Translations under genes and position numbers: made by a program
Notes under the pieces: generated by a model
Told to the model about the DNA's origin: nothing
The model's input: only the letters and a program-made list of their open reading frames with translations
Database searches by the model: none
NCBI GenBank assembly: GCA_022494885.1
Contig: JAGVSM010004247.1
Span: forward strand, 1-64,000
DNA length: 64,000 bases
Direction: 5' to 3'
Source of the DNA: Micrasema longulum
Lineage: Eukaryota; Arthropoda; Insecta; Trichoptera; Brachycentridae
In this document: positions 52,880 to 63,970 of the stretch, one piece after another
How the letters are laid out: each line of letters begins with the position of its first letter
Position numbering within the stretch: the first letter of the stretch is position 1

Positions 52880-53315
52880 TTAAGATCAGGAGGGATATAC
52901 TTATGTGGACCAATCGGGAACTTCTCAGCATTTGCTCATGTGGAGAGGAAACCACTTAAAACTCTTCAGGAGAAGCCGGCCTGTTGGCAGCAGTCAACGG
53001 GCCTGCCGTTCCACTAGAGGAGTGTTCGGCATTTTGTTCCCTACTTCGGTTTATTTTACCAATTGCCTGCACTATATTGACCATGTATGATACTACCTCT
53101 CGTGTGAGTTCTTTATTACCTATTACCGATGGGATGTTGCGTAGATCCTCACCCAGGCTTCTGCATCGTGCCTCCAGCTGTTGTCTTGAAAGCTGAAAAA
53201 GGGGCTATGCATCAACAGGAGAGGAACATCTTGAGGAGTTTTATCGTCGCATGGGCAGCTGTCAATCTCAGAGAGCTTGGAGCGATGCAAGCGATGCTCG
53301 AAGAGATGAAGAATA
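52880..53315 (-). pseudogene. R1/I-type LINE C-terminal zinc-knuckle relic
   Basis: Minus-strand frame: HLFEHRLHRSKLSEIDSCPC then LLLMHSPFFS, with later frame shifts. Same domain type as 13640-13976; the last Cys is Ser here. GC-richer than most of the window. No RT remains. Confidence 0.55.
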
Positions 53316-53755
53316 TTTTAGAGAAGGTAATATAGAAGTCTATGCATCAACAGGGCTTATGACCTGTCATTGGCTGGTTTAAGTAGCCACTTAACAAACT
53401 GTGTAACTTTCGCCATTCTGCCCATATTTGAACATCTATATTCCTTCAATTATTTCATCCGTTGATGTTTATGAAGTTTAAGAGCTGAAACCTTTATTTA
53501 TGCGGGTGAGATTCATCTAATTGAATTATTTCACCTTCATACTAGGCAACGCCCGAAAATCTTATTTTTGACTTTATACATCTTCATGGACCAGGTGGAT
53601 TTATCAACAATATTTTTTTATACTTCTTCTTTTACCAGGTAGTTAATTCCACATTGTTTTGAGTATGTCCAAATGCTTGCAGACTGGCTGGATTTGCTCC
53701 TATATTCTCTTCTCAAAAATGTGTCCCCTCTCTGTTGTAACAAATTTAAATAGGT
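53316..53755 (-). repeat. R1 repeat joined to R2 arm
   Basis: The complete R1 body in reverse (core acagggcttatgacctgtca, ggtgagattcatctaattg, atcttcatggaccaggtgg) ends at caacaatatt (53610). An R2 arm follows (gagtatgtccaaatgcttgc). Confidence 0.7.
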
Positions 53756-53875
53756 TCACTATTGTTCATTGTTATCCTTTAAATGCTTAGCATGTTTTTA
53801 AGCATGTCGATAGTTATTTGTGATTGAGCTACAGTACGGCGATTTGTCTCCAGACAAACAACTCTTTTATCTTTT

Positions 53876-54009
53876 GTTGATTTCCTATGCTACACCCACC
53901 CTATCCACATGGCGTTGTGTCGACTGCAAACATTTTACTCTAGTTGATTTCCTATGCTACACCCACCCTATCCACATGGCGTTGTGTCGACTGCAAACAT
54001 TTTACTTAG
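53876..54009. repeat. 67-bp tandem duplication
   Basis: Two adjacent, nearly identical 67-base units (53876-53942, 53943-54009) starting gttgatttcctatgctacac. 67 is not a multiple of 3, so the ORF across them is not conserved coding. Confidence 0.85.
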
Positions 54010-54303
54010 GAACTTAGCACTCACACACAGTTCACAATACACAATACACAGTGCGTGTTGCATGTAGCATAGCGACAATCCAGGAATCCGGGGAGCAATG
54101 CATTGTGATGTTTAAAAAACAGTTGATAAGGCCATCCCAGCGCCGATAACTAGGCGTCATGAGTGAACTTAACGGGGTAGAGAGTTGTAAAATATTTAAT
54201 GTTGACATTCGTATTTCCTGTCCCGCGATTACAAACAGTCGATATGATTTTACGATTAACAAATCAAATATTATAGAAATTTTGAGAGAAGCAGATATTT
54301 AAC

Positions 54304-54640
54304 TTTATTTTTATTTATTTATTAACATACACGGCACGCAGTGCCTTTTACCTTTAAATAATATAAACATTTCAATATAATGTGAAAAACTTAAAAATAA
54401 AAGTATTATTTTACATAAATACTAAATATATAACACAGCAGTTTTGTATATAAAAAAACATATTTAGCTATAAAAATAATTAATTAACAACGTGTCTAAA
54501 TAAAATTTTAAAAGGAAAATAATTTATGTATATTTTTCTTAAATAGTACAAAATATAAGTATTTTAAATACAGTAAAATCATTTTGTATCAAAAAAATAA
54601 ATTTAAAAAAAATAAAATAATAATAATGACCATGAAAGTA
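54304..54640 (-). mobile_element. LINE 3'UTR with GGCAC hairpin
   Basis: Hairpin GGCAC/GTGCC at 54333-54345 next to a T-rich tail (54306-54324) on the + strand. Same terminal type as 5905 and 4850. No coding part. Confidence 0.5.
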
Positions 54641-54658
54641 ATTTAAAAAATAAGTACA

Positions 54659-54745
54659 CAACAACAACAACAAACTATCCCGCCGGTTCCCCGTAGGGGT
54701 AGGCAGAGAGGATAGAATGCCATAACACTCTACTCTCTCTTTCAG
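54659..54745 (-). mobile_element. RTE-like LINE 3' end (copy I)
   Basis: ccgtaggggtaggcagagag with five CAA units at its 3' edge (54659-54673; GTT on the element strand). Only the last roughly 70 bases remain. Confidence 0.7.
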
Positions 54746-54749
54746 CTCT

Positions 54750-54960
54750 TCTATTTCACAAAAGTCAACAGATGAAAGAGTTGAGGAAATGTGGATGTTT
54801 AAACATGGGCAGAATGGTGAATGTTACACAGTGTGTAAAGTGGCCACTTAAACCAGCCAATGACAGCTCATAAGCCCTGTAAATGCCTAGACTTCTATAC
54901 TCCCCTCTCAAAAATGTTTTCCCTCTCTGTTGAAATAAATTTAAATCTAACCTAATTCAC
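54750..54960 (+). repeat. R2 repeat, partial
   Basis: gtcaacagatgaaagagttg, the complete core (gtgaatgttacacagtgtgt, aaaccagccaatgacagc), then an R2 arm (gttttccctctctgttgaaa). It lies 0.4 kb upstream of the candidate first coding exon. Confidence 0.65.
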
Positions 54961-55213
54961 ACCTAACATCAATATAATATTTTTGAATCGCCACTATCTG
55001 GACTATTAAAGAATTGTGTTATTTCTTATTCACAGTGCTCTAAAATTCTATTTGTTGTGACGGGGGTAAAAGTTAATTAAAAGTGGAAAACATCAACGCC
55101 TTGTGCTCGGAATTGAAAATGCGTAATTCAAAATAATTTTTAAGTGCCTTGAAATATAATTGTAAGCTTTCAAAGTGTGAAGTGTCGGTTTTAATATAAA
55201 TCAGTGACACCTG

Positions 55214-55357
55214 TTGACGCGCCGCCGAATCTCTTACCACGGCGACCATTTTACGTCGTGTCTAGTTCGCCCGGCGGCCGCCGAGCGATGCGCGCCGCTT
55301 CGCCGCTCGCGTCGCACGCACGCGCGCCGATCGCGGCGTCCCTCTCGCACTAGCGCG
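55214..55357 (+). promoter_or_regulatory. CpG-rich 5' region of the candidate host gene
   Basis: Strongly GC- and CpG-rich against an AT-rich background (many CGCC/GCCG/GCGC strings), directly upstream of the ATG at 55358. The frame is open back to 55214, but the composition (Arg runs) suggests leader rather than protein. No TATA box or start site is called. Confidence 0.5.
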
Positions 55358-55498
55358 ATGGAGGCGGGCTACATACCGACCGGGTACCCGCCGTCCGCGG
55401 CGGCGGCCGCGCACGCGCCGCCCCCGCCGGCGGGAAGCAAGGTGATTCGCCCGCCGGGACTGAAGCGCGGGAAAACGGAGGAGGCCATCTGTGATCGG
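55358..55498 (+). CDS. Candidate first coding exon of an unidentified host gene
   Basis: ATG at 55358 followed by exactly 47 codons to a splice donor CGG/GTGAGT at 55499 (phase 0). The peptide starts MEAGYIPTGYPPS, continues with an Ala run and a Pro run (about residues 14-25), and ends in a basic part, SKVIRPPGLKRGKTEEAICD. No domain, signal peptide or membrane segment is visible; such low-complexity N-termini often precede a domain on later exons. The start choice rests on CpG-rich composition, the clean donor and loss of coding character after it (translation beyond 55499 becomes AT-rich noise). An in-frame upstream ATG at 55214 exists but is less likely. Gene identity unknown. The downstream intron would hold all the elements to the window end. 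Confidence 0.6.
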
Positions 55499-55675
55499 GT
55501 GAGTGAACTAAATTCTATTTTTTGTTCAAATCAGCATATCCAATGTTATTATTATGAGAACTGTTGCATTTTTTTTGGTATTATTTTAGCATTAAGTGTA
55601 GTCACACATTAGCGTTTATTTTAAAGGATGGCATTTCCATCCTTATTCTACCACTATGCGTTAGCAAAATTTTTT

Positions 55676-55790
55676 ACCAGGGCTGGGATTACAAACGCCA
55701 TCTTCATCGGTACATATCGAGACGGTATAAAGTAACATCGATATTATTGTACGTAAATGTGTATATTTAATCCTCTCTAACTCTCTTCTG
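55676..55790. repeat. Repeat M terminus in the presumed intron
   Basis: gggattacaaacgccatctt and tatcgagacggtata match 63540-63585 and the reverse of 37190-37235. Confidence 0.55.
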
Positions 55791-56491
55791 TTCCTTAGTT
55801 CGCCCGCACCTAGAGTATTCCTCTGTTATCTGGTCTCCATATTATAATGTTCACATCAAAAATATTGAATCAGTTCAACGTGGATTTTTAAGAAAGATAG
55901 GCTGGAGGTTGGGCTCATCCAGATACCAATAAACGCACAATGAGTTAGGAACCAGCTTAAATATATCTTCTCTTCAAGACCGTCGAAATAAATCCGACCC
56001 TTAAGTCCTATTTAAAATTCTCAACTCACTCTTTGATGCGCCTGAACTACTGAGCTCAATCAAATTAAATATCCCAACTAGAAACCTCAGACAAAACATA
56101 CTCTTTCATACCGATAACCATAGAACTAACTATGGTTTTCATTCCCCTATTTTTTATTTTGTTTATTAAGAAAAACAACAGCAATACAAAGAAATATACA
56201 CAACATAATAAAAAAAACATAAAATAAAGCCAAATCAGTTTTTCACATAAATACAATTATAAAAATCCAGTTCAGTTAAATATAATTTATAGAAGTGCAA
56301 GTGTGCGAGTTTTTTTTTGTGTGTGAGGATGCGTGTGTAAAAAAGTGGAGTGTGGTTTTGGTAGGTATGTGAATATGTGTGTGATTGTATATGGGTGTGA
56401 GGGTAGGTTTAAGGACAGGGTAAGTGTGTATTTGATATGAGTGAATAGAAACAATTTAAAATTATAATGTAAAAATATAAATATATTTTTT

Positions 56492-59068
56492 TTATAACGA
56501 AACATAATTTTTTTCAAATAATAGTTTTTTAATTTTGGTTTTAAAAGTGAGTTTACTGTAATTAAATATGTCTATGTTATTGAAAAATAAATTATAATTA
56601 CGCGTCAAGCGAATCAGAGGAGAGTTCTGAGCATAGTTGGTGCGAACTGTGGGTACATGGAAAAGAGATAGATTCGTGTGACGGGTGCGGTAGCCAGGTA
56701 CGTTAAGGGCCAACTCAGAAACCAGAACAGGACTATCAAGACGTCCATTAAGAATGTCATGTAAAATACCCATATCTAATAACAAACGACGATCCTCAAG
56801 ACTAAGTATATTATGTTTATGACAAGAAGTTTTATAGTTAAGGTCCGTAAATCTGGATCTCCAATTGAGATGTCTCAAAAATGTTTTCTGAATATTTTCA
56901 AGCCTTATCTTGTGTATGGAATACTGGGGAGACCACACAGAGGAGGCATATTCAAGGAGACTACGAACGTAAGCGAAATAAATTAATTTGATACTACCAA
57001 TATCATTAAAAACTTGGCAAGTGCGGATAACAAAACCTAAGTTTCTGTGTGCCCGGTTCACTATATTTTCGATGTGGTTTTCATACGTAAGTTTTTTTAT
57101 CTAGAATCACACCAAGATCACGAACACTTTCAACTCGTTGTATAGCTTGATTACTTAAAAAATATTGATGTGAAATAGGATTGGAGCTACGTGAAAAAGA
57201 AATGAGTAAACATTTTGAGACATTTACATTTATGAAATTTTTTTCATAGTAATCTGTTAATCGGTGAAGATCGTCTTGGAGATTATAGCAGTCACTAGTA
57301 TCTTTAATATTCAAATATATTTTTTTATCGTCAGCATACATCAAGAAATTTGAATTATGGATGACTGCATATATATCATAAAGGTAAGCATTATAGAGCA
57401 AAGGACCCAAGTGTGAACCCTGAGGAACTCCCGATGTAATATCTATAAAATTGGATCGAAAACCTCCGAGTACGACAGCTTGGCTCCTGTTGCTTACGTA
57501 GGATGATATCCATCGATATACGTCACCTCGTATTCCAAGGTTAAGAATTTTTCTCAGAAGGATGATATGATCCACACGATCGAATGCCTTTTCAAAATCA
57601 GTGTAGACCACATCCACCTGTTCACATTTATCCATACAACGAAGTACAAAGTTCGTAAACTCAATTAAGTTAGACGCGGTTGATTTGCCTTTGAGAAAAC
57701 CGTGCTGATGTGGAGGAATTCCTTTAACAATAATGGGATAAATGCTTTTATAAACAATTTTTTCGAATACCTTACTAAACGTATTAAGAATGGAAATACC
57801 CCTGTAGTTGATAATTTTAATTTTAGAACCTTTTTTATGAATAGGTAAAATATGAGCCTCTTTCCATTTGAGAGGGAAATATCCCTGCTTGAGAGAAATA
57901 TTAAATATTATATTTAAAGGGGAACATAGTGATTTCGCGCATTTTACAATAAAATATGGAGGCACTCCATCACTACCAGCACCCCCGTTAGCATCTAACA
58001 TGGACAAAAGTTTACAGACCTCATTTTCCGTAGTTTGGATATTGTTAATTACTCCATTATCATTGCAGTATGGTGGGTCGAGATTGGTTACGGGATATAT
58101 GTCAGCGGGTTTGCTAAAAACAGAACTGAAAAAGTCATTAAATCCAAGACAAATTGACTGACTTTCCTCACATTTTGTATCTTTATATTCAAAATATTTG
58201 GGGTAAGTAGAAATACCACGACGAGCTTTTATATAGGACCATAGCTGTTTTGGATTCTTTTTTACGTTGTCTTGCACCGATCAAATGTACTTTTGGAAGC
58301 AATCTTCTTGTAATAACTTTTGTCGTTTACGCAACAATGCAAATTCGTCATAATCAAGCGGATTAGCATATTTTTTCCATTTCGAGTGAGCCTTATTCTT
58401 TTCCTTGATTAATTTCAAAAGAACATCACTGAACCAAATGGGATAGAATTGCTTTTGGATTCTTGTATCAAGAGGAATATGCGTATTTATTACATTCCTA
58501 AGCAAACCATAAAAACTAGTAACGGTATCCTCTACAGTTAAACCAGCAAAAAGTTGAGCCCAGTTTATATTTGTTAATTGCTCATTGATTACATCATAGT
58601 TGGCTTTACGAAATCTTCTTCTCGGTTCAGTGTTATTAGTAAAATGAGCAGCAAAAATATCTGTGATCGACAACTCCAATGATGGGTGAAAAACATCCTC
58701 CTTTACTAAAGGAAAGCTAGAGTGAATGACTTCGGTAGTGAAATTACTAAAAATAAGATCAAGTAACGCTCGCGAGCGCCGAGGCTTCTAAGTACCAAAA
58801 TCATAACTCCACCACCATTCGTTTTACCGCTCACAATACGATCACGGTCGAGACGAAATACGTCATATCTACTGTCACAGATTTCTGAGTTGAGAACACC
58901 CTCGCAAAGCCAACTCTCAGTTATTATTATTACGTCATAGTTATTAGAAATTATGTTTTGATAGAAAATTGGCAATTTTGAGCGGAGACCGCGAGAATTT
59001 TGATAAAAAAGTGTTAATTTATCGCCCTTTGAAAATAAATGACCTGAGAATATAACACAATTTGACAT
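56492..59068 (-). pseudogene. LINE ORF2: damaged endonuclease and reverse transcriptase
   Basis: Segments on the minus strand: 59068-58706 has the N-terminal AP-endonuclease motifs (FYQNSRGLRSK with the catalytic-site Asn, ITESWL with Glu, NGGGVMI). A deletion near 58770 removes most of the nuclease middle; the C-terminal nuclease part resumes LLDLIFSNFTTEV...HPSLELS. One in-frame TGA lies at about 58278-58280 before the RT. RT at 58277-57081: NYRGISILNTFSKVFEKI, HGFLKGKSTASNLIEF, DFEKAFDRVDH (catalytic Asp), SGVPQGSHLGPLLYN, MYADDKKIY (catalytic YADD). One base too many in an A run near 57095 shifts the frame. The C-terminal part 57061-56492 follows (FAYVRSLLEYASSVWSPQY, NVPGYRTRHTN). Not functional as it stands; RT motifs are intact but cut off from the nuclease. 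Confidence 0.85.
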
Positions 59069-59277
59069 ATTTACTAAAGTAATAAATATATGAGAGTAAT
59101 TTAAAATACATATATATTATAATGGTAAAATTATTATGCTTCAAAAGTAACAAACGTTTTGTAAAATTTATTTGGTGTGAAAGGGTATATGTGTAAAGTG
59201 TTGGTTGAGTATATGTGAAGTAGTGAAGTGTCCAAAAAACTGCATCGAAATACTGTTAAACTCAAAGTATTGAAAAA

Positions 59278-60273
59278 TTACGATAATGGTTTTGTTGTTC
59301 GAAGCTTTAAGAAATCCGAACTATTTCTTATTTGAATTCTCGGGGAACCCATAGACTTTCGCACATATACATTGCAATTTCTCACCCAAACATACTCAAA
59401 ATTCAACGATTTACATAACTGTTTGCAATCATTAAGCAGTTTTTTATTTAGTGGAGTCAAGTGATCATGTACAAAAATCTTTTTAGGTTCACCGGTATAA
59501 CCTAAATCTAAAGAAGAACAATTAAGCTTCCGAAAACCAGATAAAATATTATCCTTAATCTGACGGCTTTTAAGCTTTGCAACAATATTTTTTGGCCGTC
59601 CAGCTTCGGGTTTGAATGCTTGCACACGATGCACAAACTCGATGTCCTCGGGCTTCAAAGATACTCCGGATAGCTTGGCGATGTCGACGAGGATGTTAGA
59701 AGGAAGATCCTTGTTCCGCTCCGGTACTCCAGAAATCTCCAGGTTATTTATTCTTAGCCATTGTTGGTGATCGCTAAATTGATTTTCGAGTTCCACAATT
59801 CGGTCGTTGGAAGTATTTAATTTACATTCTAAGTCGGTAATTTTTTTATCCGTTTCGAGAGTAATTGATTTCAATGCCGCCGTAATTTCAGTATTAATAA
59901 TTTTCTTCATTTCGGTCATCAACGATTCAATGGAGTCCTTAAGCATTGTCTTCATCATCTGACCGAGTCTTTTCTCCAGATCTGATGATATCGTCTGAAT
60001 GTTAATACTGGAAGAGTGAAGAGAAGGTGAACCAGATGATTGATCGACTGAGAAGCTGGGAATCGCAAGAGGGCTAGAGGATCTGGATCTAGGATCCTGA
60101 GATTTACACGTATCGCATTTCCAATTTGCACGCGCAAGTTGTGACATTTTCTTGAAGTTGGTCGAGGAGGTCCCAATACAGGAGTGGTGCACACTATCAT
60201 AACATCTCGAACATTTTAGAGAATTTGAAAGGGTCAAATTTTTTAGACAAATTTTGCAATTCATGCTGCTCAT
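59278..60273 (-). CDS. LINE ORF1: PHD-like zinc finger plus FP25K-like domain
   Basis: 331 codons without interruption. I choose the ATG at 60273 (MSSMNCKICLKNL) over the in-frame one at 60345 because the zinc-finger pattern starts directly after it. Residues about 4-60: Cys/His cluster CKIC, CSRC, VHHSC, CDTC, PHD-like. Residues about 85-200: Ser-rich linker, then a coiled-coil-like stretch (KKITDLECKLNTSNDRIVEL). Residues about 215-325: a region like the baculovirus FP25K C-terminal domain (VHRVQAF, IVAKLKSRQIKD, PKKIFVHDHLTPLNKKLL, YVWVRNCNVYVRK). In this LINE type, ORF1 proteins bind element RNA in the RNP. Element-encoded, not a host gene, although its intact frame could mislead annotation. 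Confidence 0.8.
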   Translation of the reverse strand: MSSMNCKICLKNLTLSNSLKCSRCYDSVHHSCIGTSSTNFKKMSQLARANWKCDTCKSQDPRSRSSSPLAIPSFSVDQSSGSPSLHSSSINIQTISSDLEKRLGQMMKTMLKDSIESLMTEMKKIINTEITAALKSITLETDKKITDLECKLNTSNDRIVELENQFSDHQQWLRINNLEISGVPERNKDLPSNILVDIAKLSGVSLKPEDIEFVHRVQAFKPEAGRPKNIVAKLKSRQIKDNILSGFRKLNCSSLDLGYTGEPKKIFVHDHLTPLNKKLLNDCKQLCKSLNFEYVWVRNCNVYVRKSMGSPRIQIRNSSDFLKLRTTKPLS

Positions 60274-61139
60274 ATTGTAAAAAATGTGTTTATCTTGTAT
60301 GGAAGGTATTATAATAATATGAGCGCAACGCCAACTTATTTGCAAACTGCAATATGCAAATATTTAAATAATTAGGAAATATGATAACTGACTGCACCCA
60401 AGATAGCCGGAACCTCTATGTTTTTAATCGCCGCCAATGTGAAACACTGCCTGCACCCAATATCAATAATTCACAATAAGCCAATTGCACTGCACCTCGC
60501 TTCACTACGACGCGTTACAGACAGCCAATACGATTGAAACAAACTATTAAAGGAAGGCGAACAAAGCAGCTGTCAAATCAATTAAACACGAGTAATGAAA
60601 TTTATAATTACTATTTCGGTGTCAGAAAACAACTGATCTCAAAAAGTTTAACGATACTTTAGAAACCGATGTTAAATATTATCTTGATGTGCACTTTTCA
60701 CTCTTGTACAATGAATTATTTTGCCAGAAAAACTGATTTTAGTAGGACGCAAAAATATACTGAACATTAGGATGTATAGATGTATGCCCAGAATTCTTAG
60801 GTCTGCCAACAAACATACCAGTTTTGATTTCTTTGATAACAAGTTGTCTTTTTTCATACGATCACTGAATCAAATTCAATTATAAACACCTCTCTCCCGC
60901 TTCTACGCCCACCAAGTCTACTATGTACCATTATATCCTACTTTCCTTAATATGTAATAATTTTCTATGTATACATATGTCCTTAAAAATGCCCATTGGG
61001 CGTATATATTAATAAATAAATAAATTTGCATGAAAATTCAAAGTACCTTCTTCGCTAACCTGTAATTGAACATGTTTAGAAAAAAAAATTGTAAACATAT
61101 ATCTTGTAGATAAAATTGAAGATAAATTGTAACTTCCCG

Positions 61140-61360
61140 TCAGAATACGGGCCCGTAGCCGCGATTACAATGGGAAGTTAAGGACGTCATACCTTAACCA
61201 TGTCGGTATAGTTGAAGATGAATTCTCCCCAGCGATTACCATGATACTCTACCGATCCCCCGCCTTCAAGTTTTGAGGTAGGTACATCGGTATGTACCGA
61301 CGGGTTTGGCACCTTACGGTACACATATCTGCTCATCAAAAGTGACAATAAATTTGTTCC
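61140..61360. repeat. Repeat M fragment
   Basis: gccgcgattacaatgggaag, ccatgtcggtatagttgaag, caagttttgaggtaggtaca and taccgacgggttt, matching 45930-46008 and 36370-36560. Confidence 0.55.
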
Positions 61361-61649
61361 ACAATAAGTTCCAAAAAATAATACAATACATTGCATTTGC
61401 AAAAAAACAAAAAGTATCCTATACAAAAAAGTGAAAATTAAATTACAATTTCAATGGCGACTGCTTTTCTTGACATTTGGCTTGTCACCCGGCGGCTAAA
61501 TGCAATAAATAGCATGACGAATAAAATATAAATAAATAAAAATAGCAGTTTTGGAATATTTACCATATTTACACCCGTAAAATTAAATATCTGATTGCGT
61601 AGCATTATTATGCGTCGCGAAACGTAAATATGTTGACATTTAATATTAG
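61361..61649. other. Unassigned AT-rich sequence
   Basis: No repeat or coding signal recognised. Confidence 0.4.
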
Positions 61650-63118
61650 ATTTTTTAATTTTAAAATTTATTTATGAACCCTTACGGATTATTACAATCA
61701 TTTTACAAAATAATATAAACATTTTTCATTCATACTCTGTTGTTCAAAATAATATTTTTTACATCTTTTGAAAAGTTTGTCTGAGTCTTTGGTTTAGTTT
61801 TGTCTAGTAGTTTATTGTATAATTTCAGTCCATGGTTTATTAGTCTTGATTGTCCTTGTCTTGTTTTATAAAGTTGTATGTAGCATTTGTCTGATATTCT
61901 TGTATTATGTCCATGTTGGCTACAATTTTTTATAAGTTTTAGTTCTTCGTCTACAATTATATCAGTGGCTAATTTATGGATAAATTTTAATGATTCTTAT
62001 TGAAAGAGTTGAGTTATATTTAATTGCTTAGTTTGTTTAAAAAGTTCTCTAGTTGCAGTTAGATAGGGAAGGTCATATACTAACTTTAATATTTTATTTT
62101 GTTGTATTTGTAGTCTGTTTATGTCATTTTGATATCCTGTTCCCCATAGTAGTTGCATATAACATATTTTAGTTTTTACATAGGCTTCATACATTAGATT
62201 TTTTTCCGTTTTTTGGAACAAAGTTTTTGATTTTCAAAAAAAGACTCGATTATGTCGCCACTTTGCTAATTAAACTGTTGATATGAATTGTCTGTGTCAA
62301 TTGTCTGTCTGTTGTTAGTCCTAAGTATTTAACATGTTCAATTTCAGTAAGTCGTTTATTATTTATGTGAGCATCTACTTTATGAATTTTTTTCTAGATT
62401 CAAAATGGATAATATTGCATTTTTTTTCATTAAGTGTAAGTAAGTTTGTGTTTGTCCATTTAGTCAGCATAGTTAGGCCTTTGTTTATGTCATTGTTTGT
62501 TTATACGTCTGTTTGATTTTTATAGAATAGTCCAATGTCGTCGGCATACATAATAATTTATCCCTTGAAATTGTACAGTGACAAATCATTAATATATAAA
62601 ATATATAATATTGGACCCAAAATAGATCCTTGTGGTACTCCAAAATTTACTGTTTGAAAAAGGCTTTTTTTTAAATTTACATGTGTATACTGCTTCCGAT
62701 TAGCTAAGTATAATTTTAATAGTTTACATTCTTGAAATTTTACTCCTATGTCGTTTAATTTTTTGGTCATGGTCTCAACGTGAACCGTATCGAAAGCTTT
62801 TTTAAAATCTAAGATTATTCCCGTGATTGGGATCCCAGTATCCATGTTGGTTTGAATAAAATTTATTAAATTTACTAGGGCTGTTTCGGTTCCTTTTTTT
62901 CCCCGAAAGCCATGTTGATTGTAAGTTAGTATATTAAGATTTTTAACATGATCCATTAATCTCTTTTGAATGTATTTTTCAAATATTTTGTTGAAAACGG
63001 TTAAATTTGCAATCGGCCTGTAATTGCTATGATCTGTTTTATCACTTCCTTTATATATTGGAGTGATTCTTGCTATTTTTAATTCATCTGAATATGTACC
63101 TTATTTTATATGCAGATT
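61650..63118 (-). pseudogene. CR1/Jockey-type LINE RT region (family G)
   Basis: The minus strand from 63118: RITPIYKGSDKTDHSNYRPI, NLTVFNKIFEKYIQKRL, then ORF 62956-62558 with QHGFRGKKGTETALVNLI, ILDFKKAFDTVHVETM (catalytic Asp), FGVPQGSILGPILYILYIND. A stop, then MYADDIGLFYKN (catalytic YADD, about 62520-62555). After breaks, 62221-61997 has ICYMQLLWGTGYQNDINRL and KILKLVYDLPYLTATRE, then the 3'UTR. The frame is broken at several points. The 4085-4767 fragment is a shorter copy. 5'-truncated at about 63118, no endonuclease. Confidence 0.8.
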
Positions 63119-63534
63119 AATCAGATTTGTTTACGGATGTTCCATTGTGATCGCGAATACGATAAACAACCATGGTGAGAAATAGTTATCACGTCGCTTA
63201 TTAACATGTCGATAGTTATTTGTGATTGAGCTAGGTTTATGTGTATTTTCCTTGAAAGTAGCACAAATTCCTCATTATAATCGTTAAGGTTATAGGTAGT
63301 TCTCGCAAGCGTGCAATAAACAATACCTTGGTCGGCCTGAAAAGGATTTTCCTATCCGAATAAGGCGTTTAGAGGCGCGTTTCCTCTGTACTCGGCTCTC
63401 GTAAACACTACCGCTCCGACGGGAAACAAACGGCAACTAGCCCGCGGAATATAACTCTTATTGCCCTTTGTCTCGATTCGTTAGTAGAACAGCGCAATAA
63501 TTCCTCAAGGAATGCCGAAAGAAGCTGATATTTC
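63119..63534. other. Mostly unassigned; short match to 53.8 kb
   Basis: catgtcgatagttatttgtg (63208 on) and the following bases, about 29 in all, also occur at 53803-53831. No coding signal. Confidence 0.45.
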
Positions 63535-63970
63535 TGTGGCTCTGTGCCTCGATTATGAACGCTATCTTCATCCGTATATATCGAGACGGTATACTTAACT
63601 TCTGTACTATCTGTATCTTACCTCAGTACGTTCTACCTACTTGTCATATCGACATCATATGATCGAAACAAGCCAATGGAAGACAGCAAAAAATTAGTCC
63701 ACGATCCTTACGTCATTAATATTTTAAAAAGTTCTAATTTATATTTTTAATTGGCTTCTGTGATAAAAAAGTGCCCACTTCAAAGCGATTATTAACTCCA
63801 TTAAATCCCAATTCAAACAAAAAAAGATTGCTTAAATATGATTTTTATATGACTTTTAACCATTGCCAAAACGATATGCTTGACGATCGTCTGCATTTAT
63901 CTACTGAGATAGAACCGAGCGATTACAAGGCCGACTCTCGATACGTTCTCTCAGAAAGATAGTAAAACAG
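63535..63970 (-). repeat. Repeat M, reverse of 36960-37237
   Basis: gattatgaacgctatcttca, cctcagtacgttctacctac, gaaacaagccaatgg and agtgcccacttcaaagcgat match 36960-37237 in reverse. It runs on towards the window end. Confidence 0.55.

Larger units (their letters stand above)
56152..60765 (-). mobile_element. Near full-length two-ORF LINE (CR1/Jockey superfamily)
   Basis: Edges are fixed by the interrupted host LINE: left at about 56151, right at about 60765. Order on the minus strand: 5'UTR (60765-60274), ORF1 (60273-59278), intergenic region (about 210 bases), ORF2 with endonuclease, RT and C-terminal region (59068-56492), 3'UTR with a GT-rich stretch, and terminus ttcttaataaacaaaat. Only att is shared at the two flanks, so a target-site duplication is short or absent. 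A decayed relative lies at 12290-12856. One of the younger elements here, as it splits an already mutated LINE. Confidence 0.85.
55796..61025 (+). pseudogene. CR1-type LINE C-terminus interrupted by a 4.6-kb LINE
   Basis: The left part 55796-56151 encodes VRPHLEYSSVIWSPYYNV, SVQRGFLRKIGWRLG, SSLQDRRN, LNIPTRNLRQN and TNYGFHSPI, with two stops. The right part from 60769 continues RMYRCMPRILRSANKH, SFDFFDNKLSFFIRSL to a stop at about 60882, then a 3'UTR with hairpin GCCCA/TGGGC (60991-61001) and an AATAAATA tail to 61025. Joined, the two give the standard family J order. Confidence 0.8.

Noticed and set aside
53820..54017. 65-codon ORF over the tandem duplication
   Set aside because: The 67-base unit shifts frame between copies, so the ORF is accidental.
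55214..55357. Protein start at the upstream ATG 55214
   Set aside because: The added 48 residues are Arg-rich translation of CpG sequence; the ATG at 55358 gives the cleaner start.
59278..60273. ORF1 as a host zinc-finger gene
   Set aside because: It is intact, but it lies in order with ORF2 inside a bounded LINE insertion, so it is element-encoded.
59278..60273. Viral origin because of the FP25K-like domain
   Set aside because: No other viral genes are present; this domain occurs in LINE ORF1 proteins of insects, and the context is a LINE.
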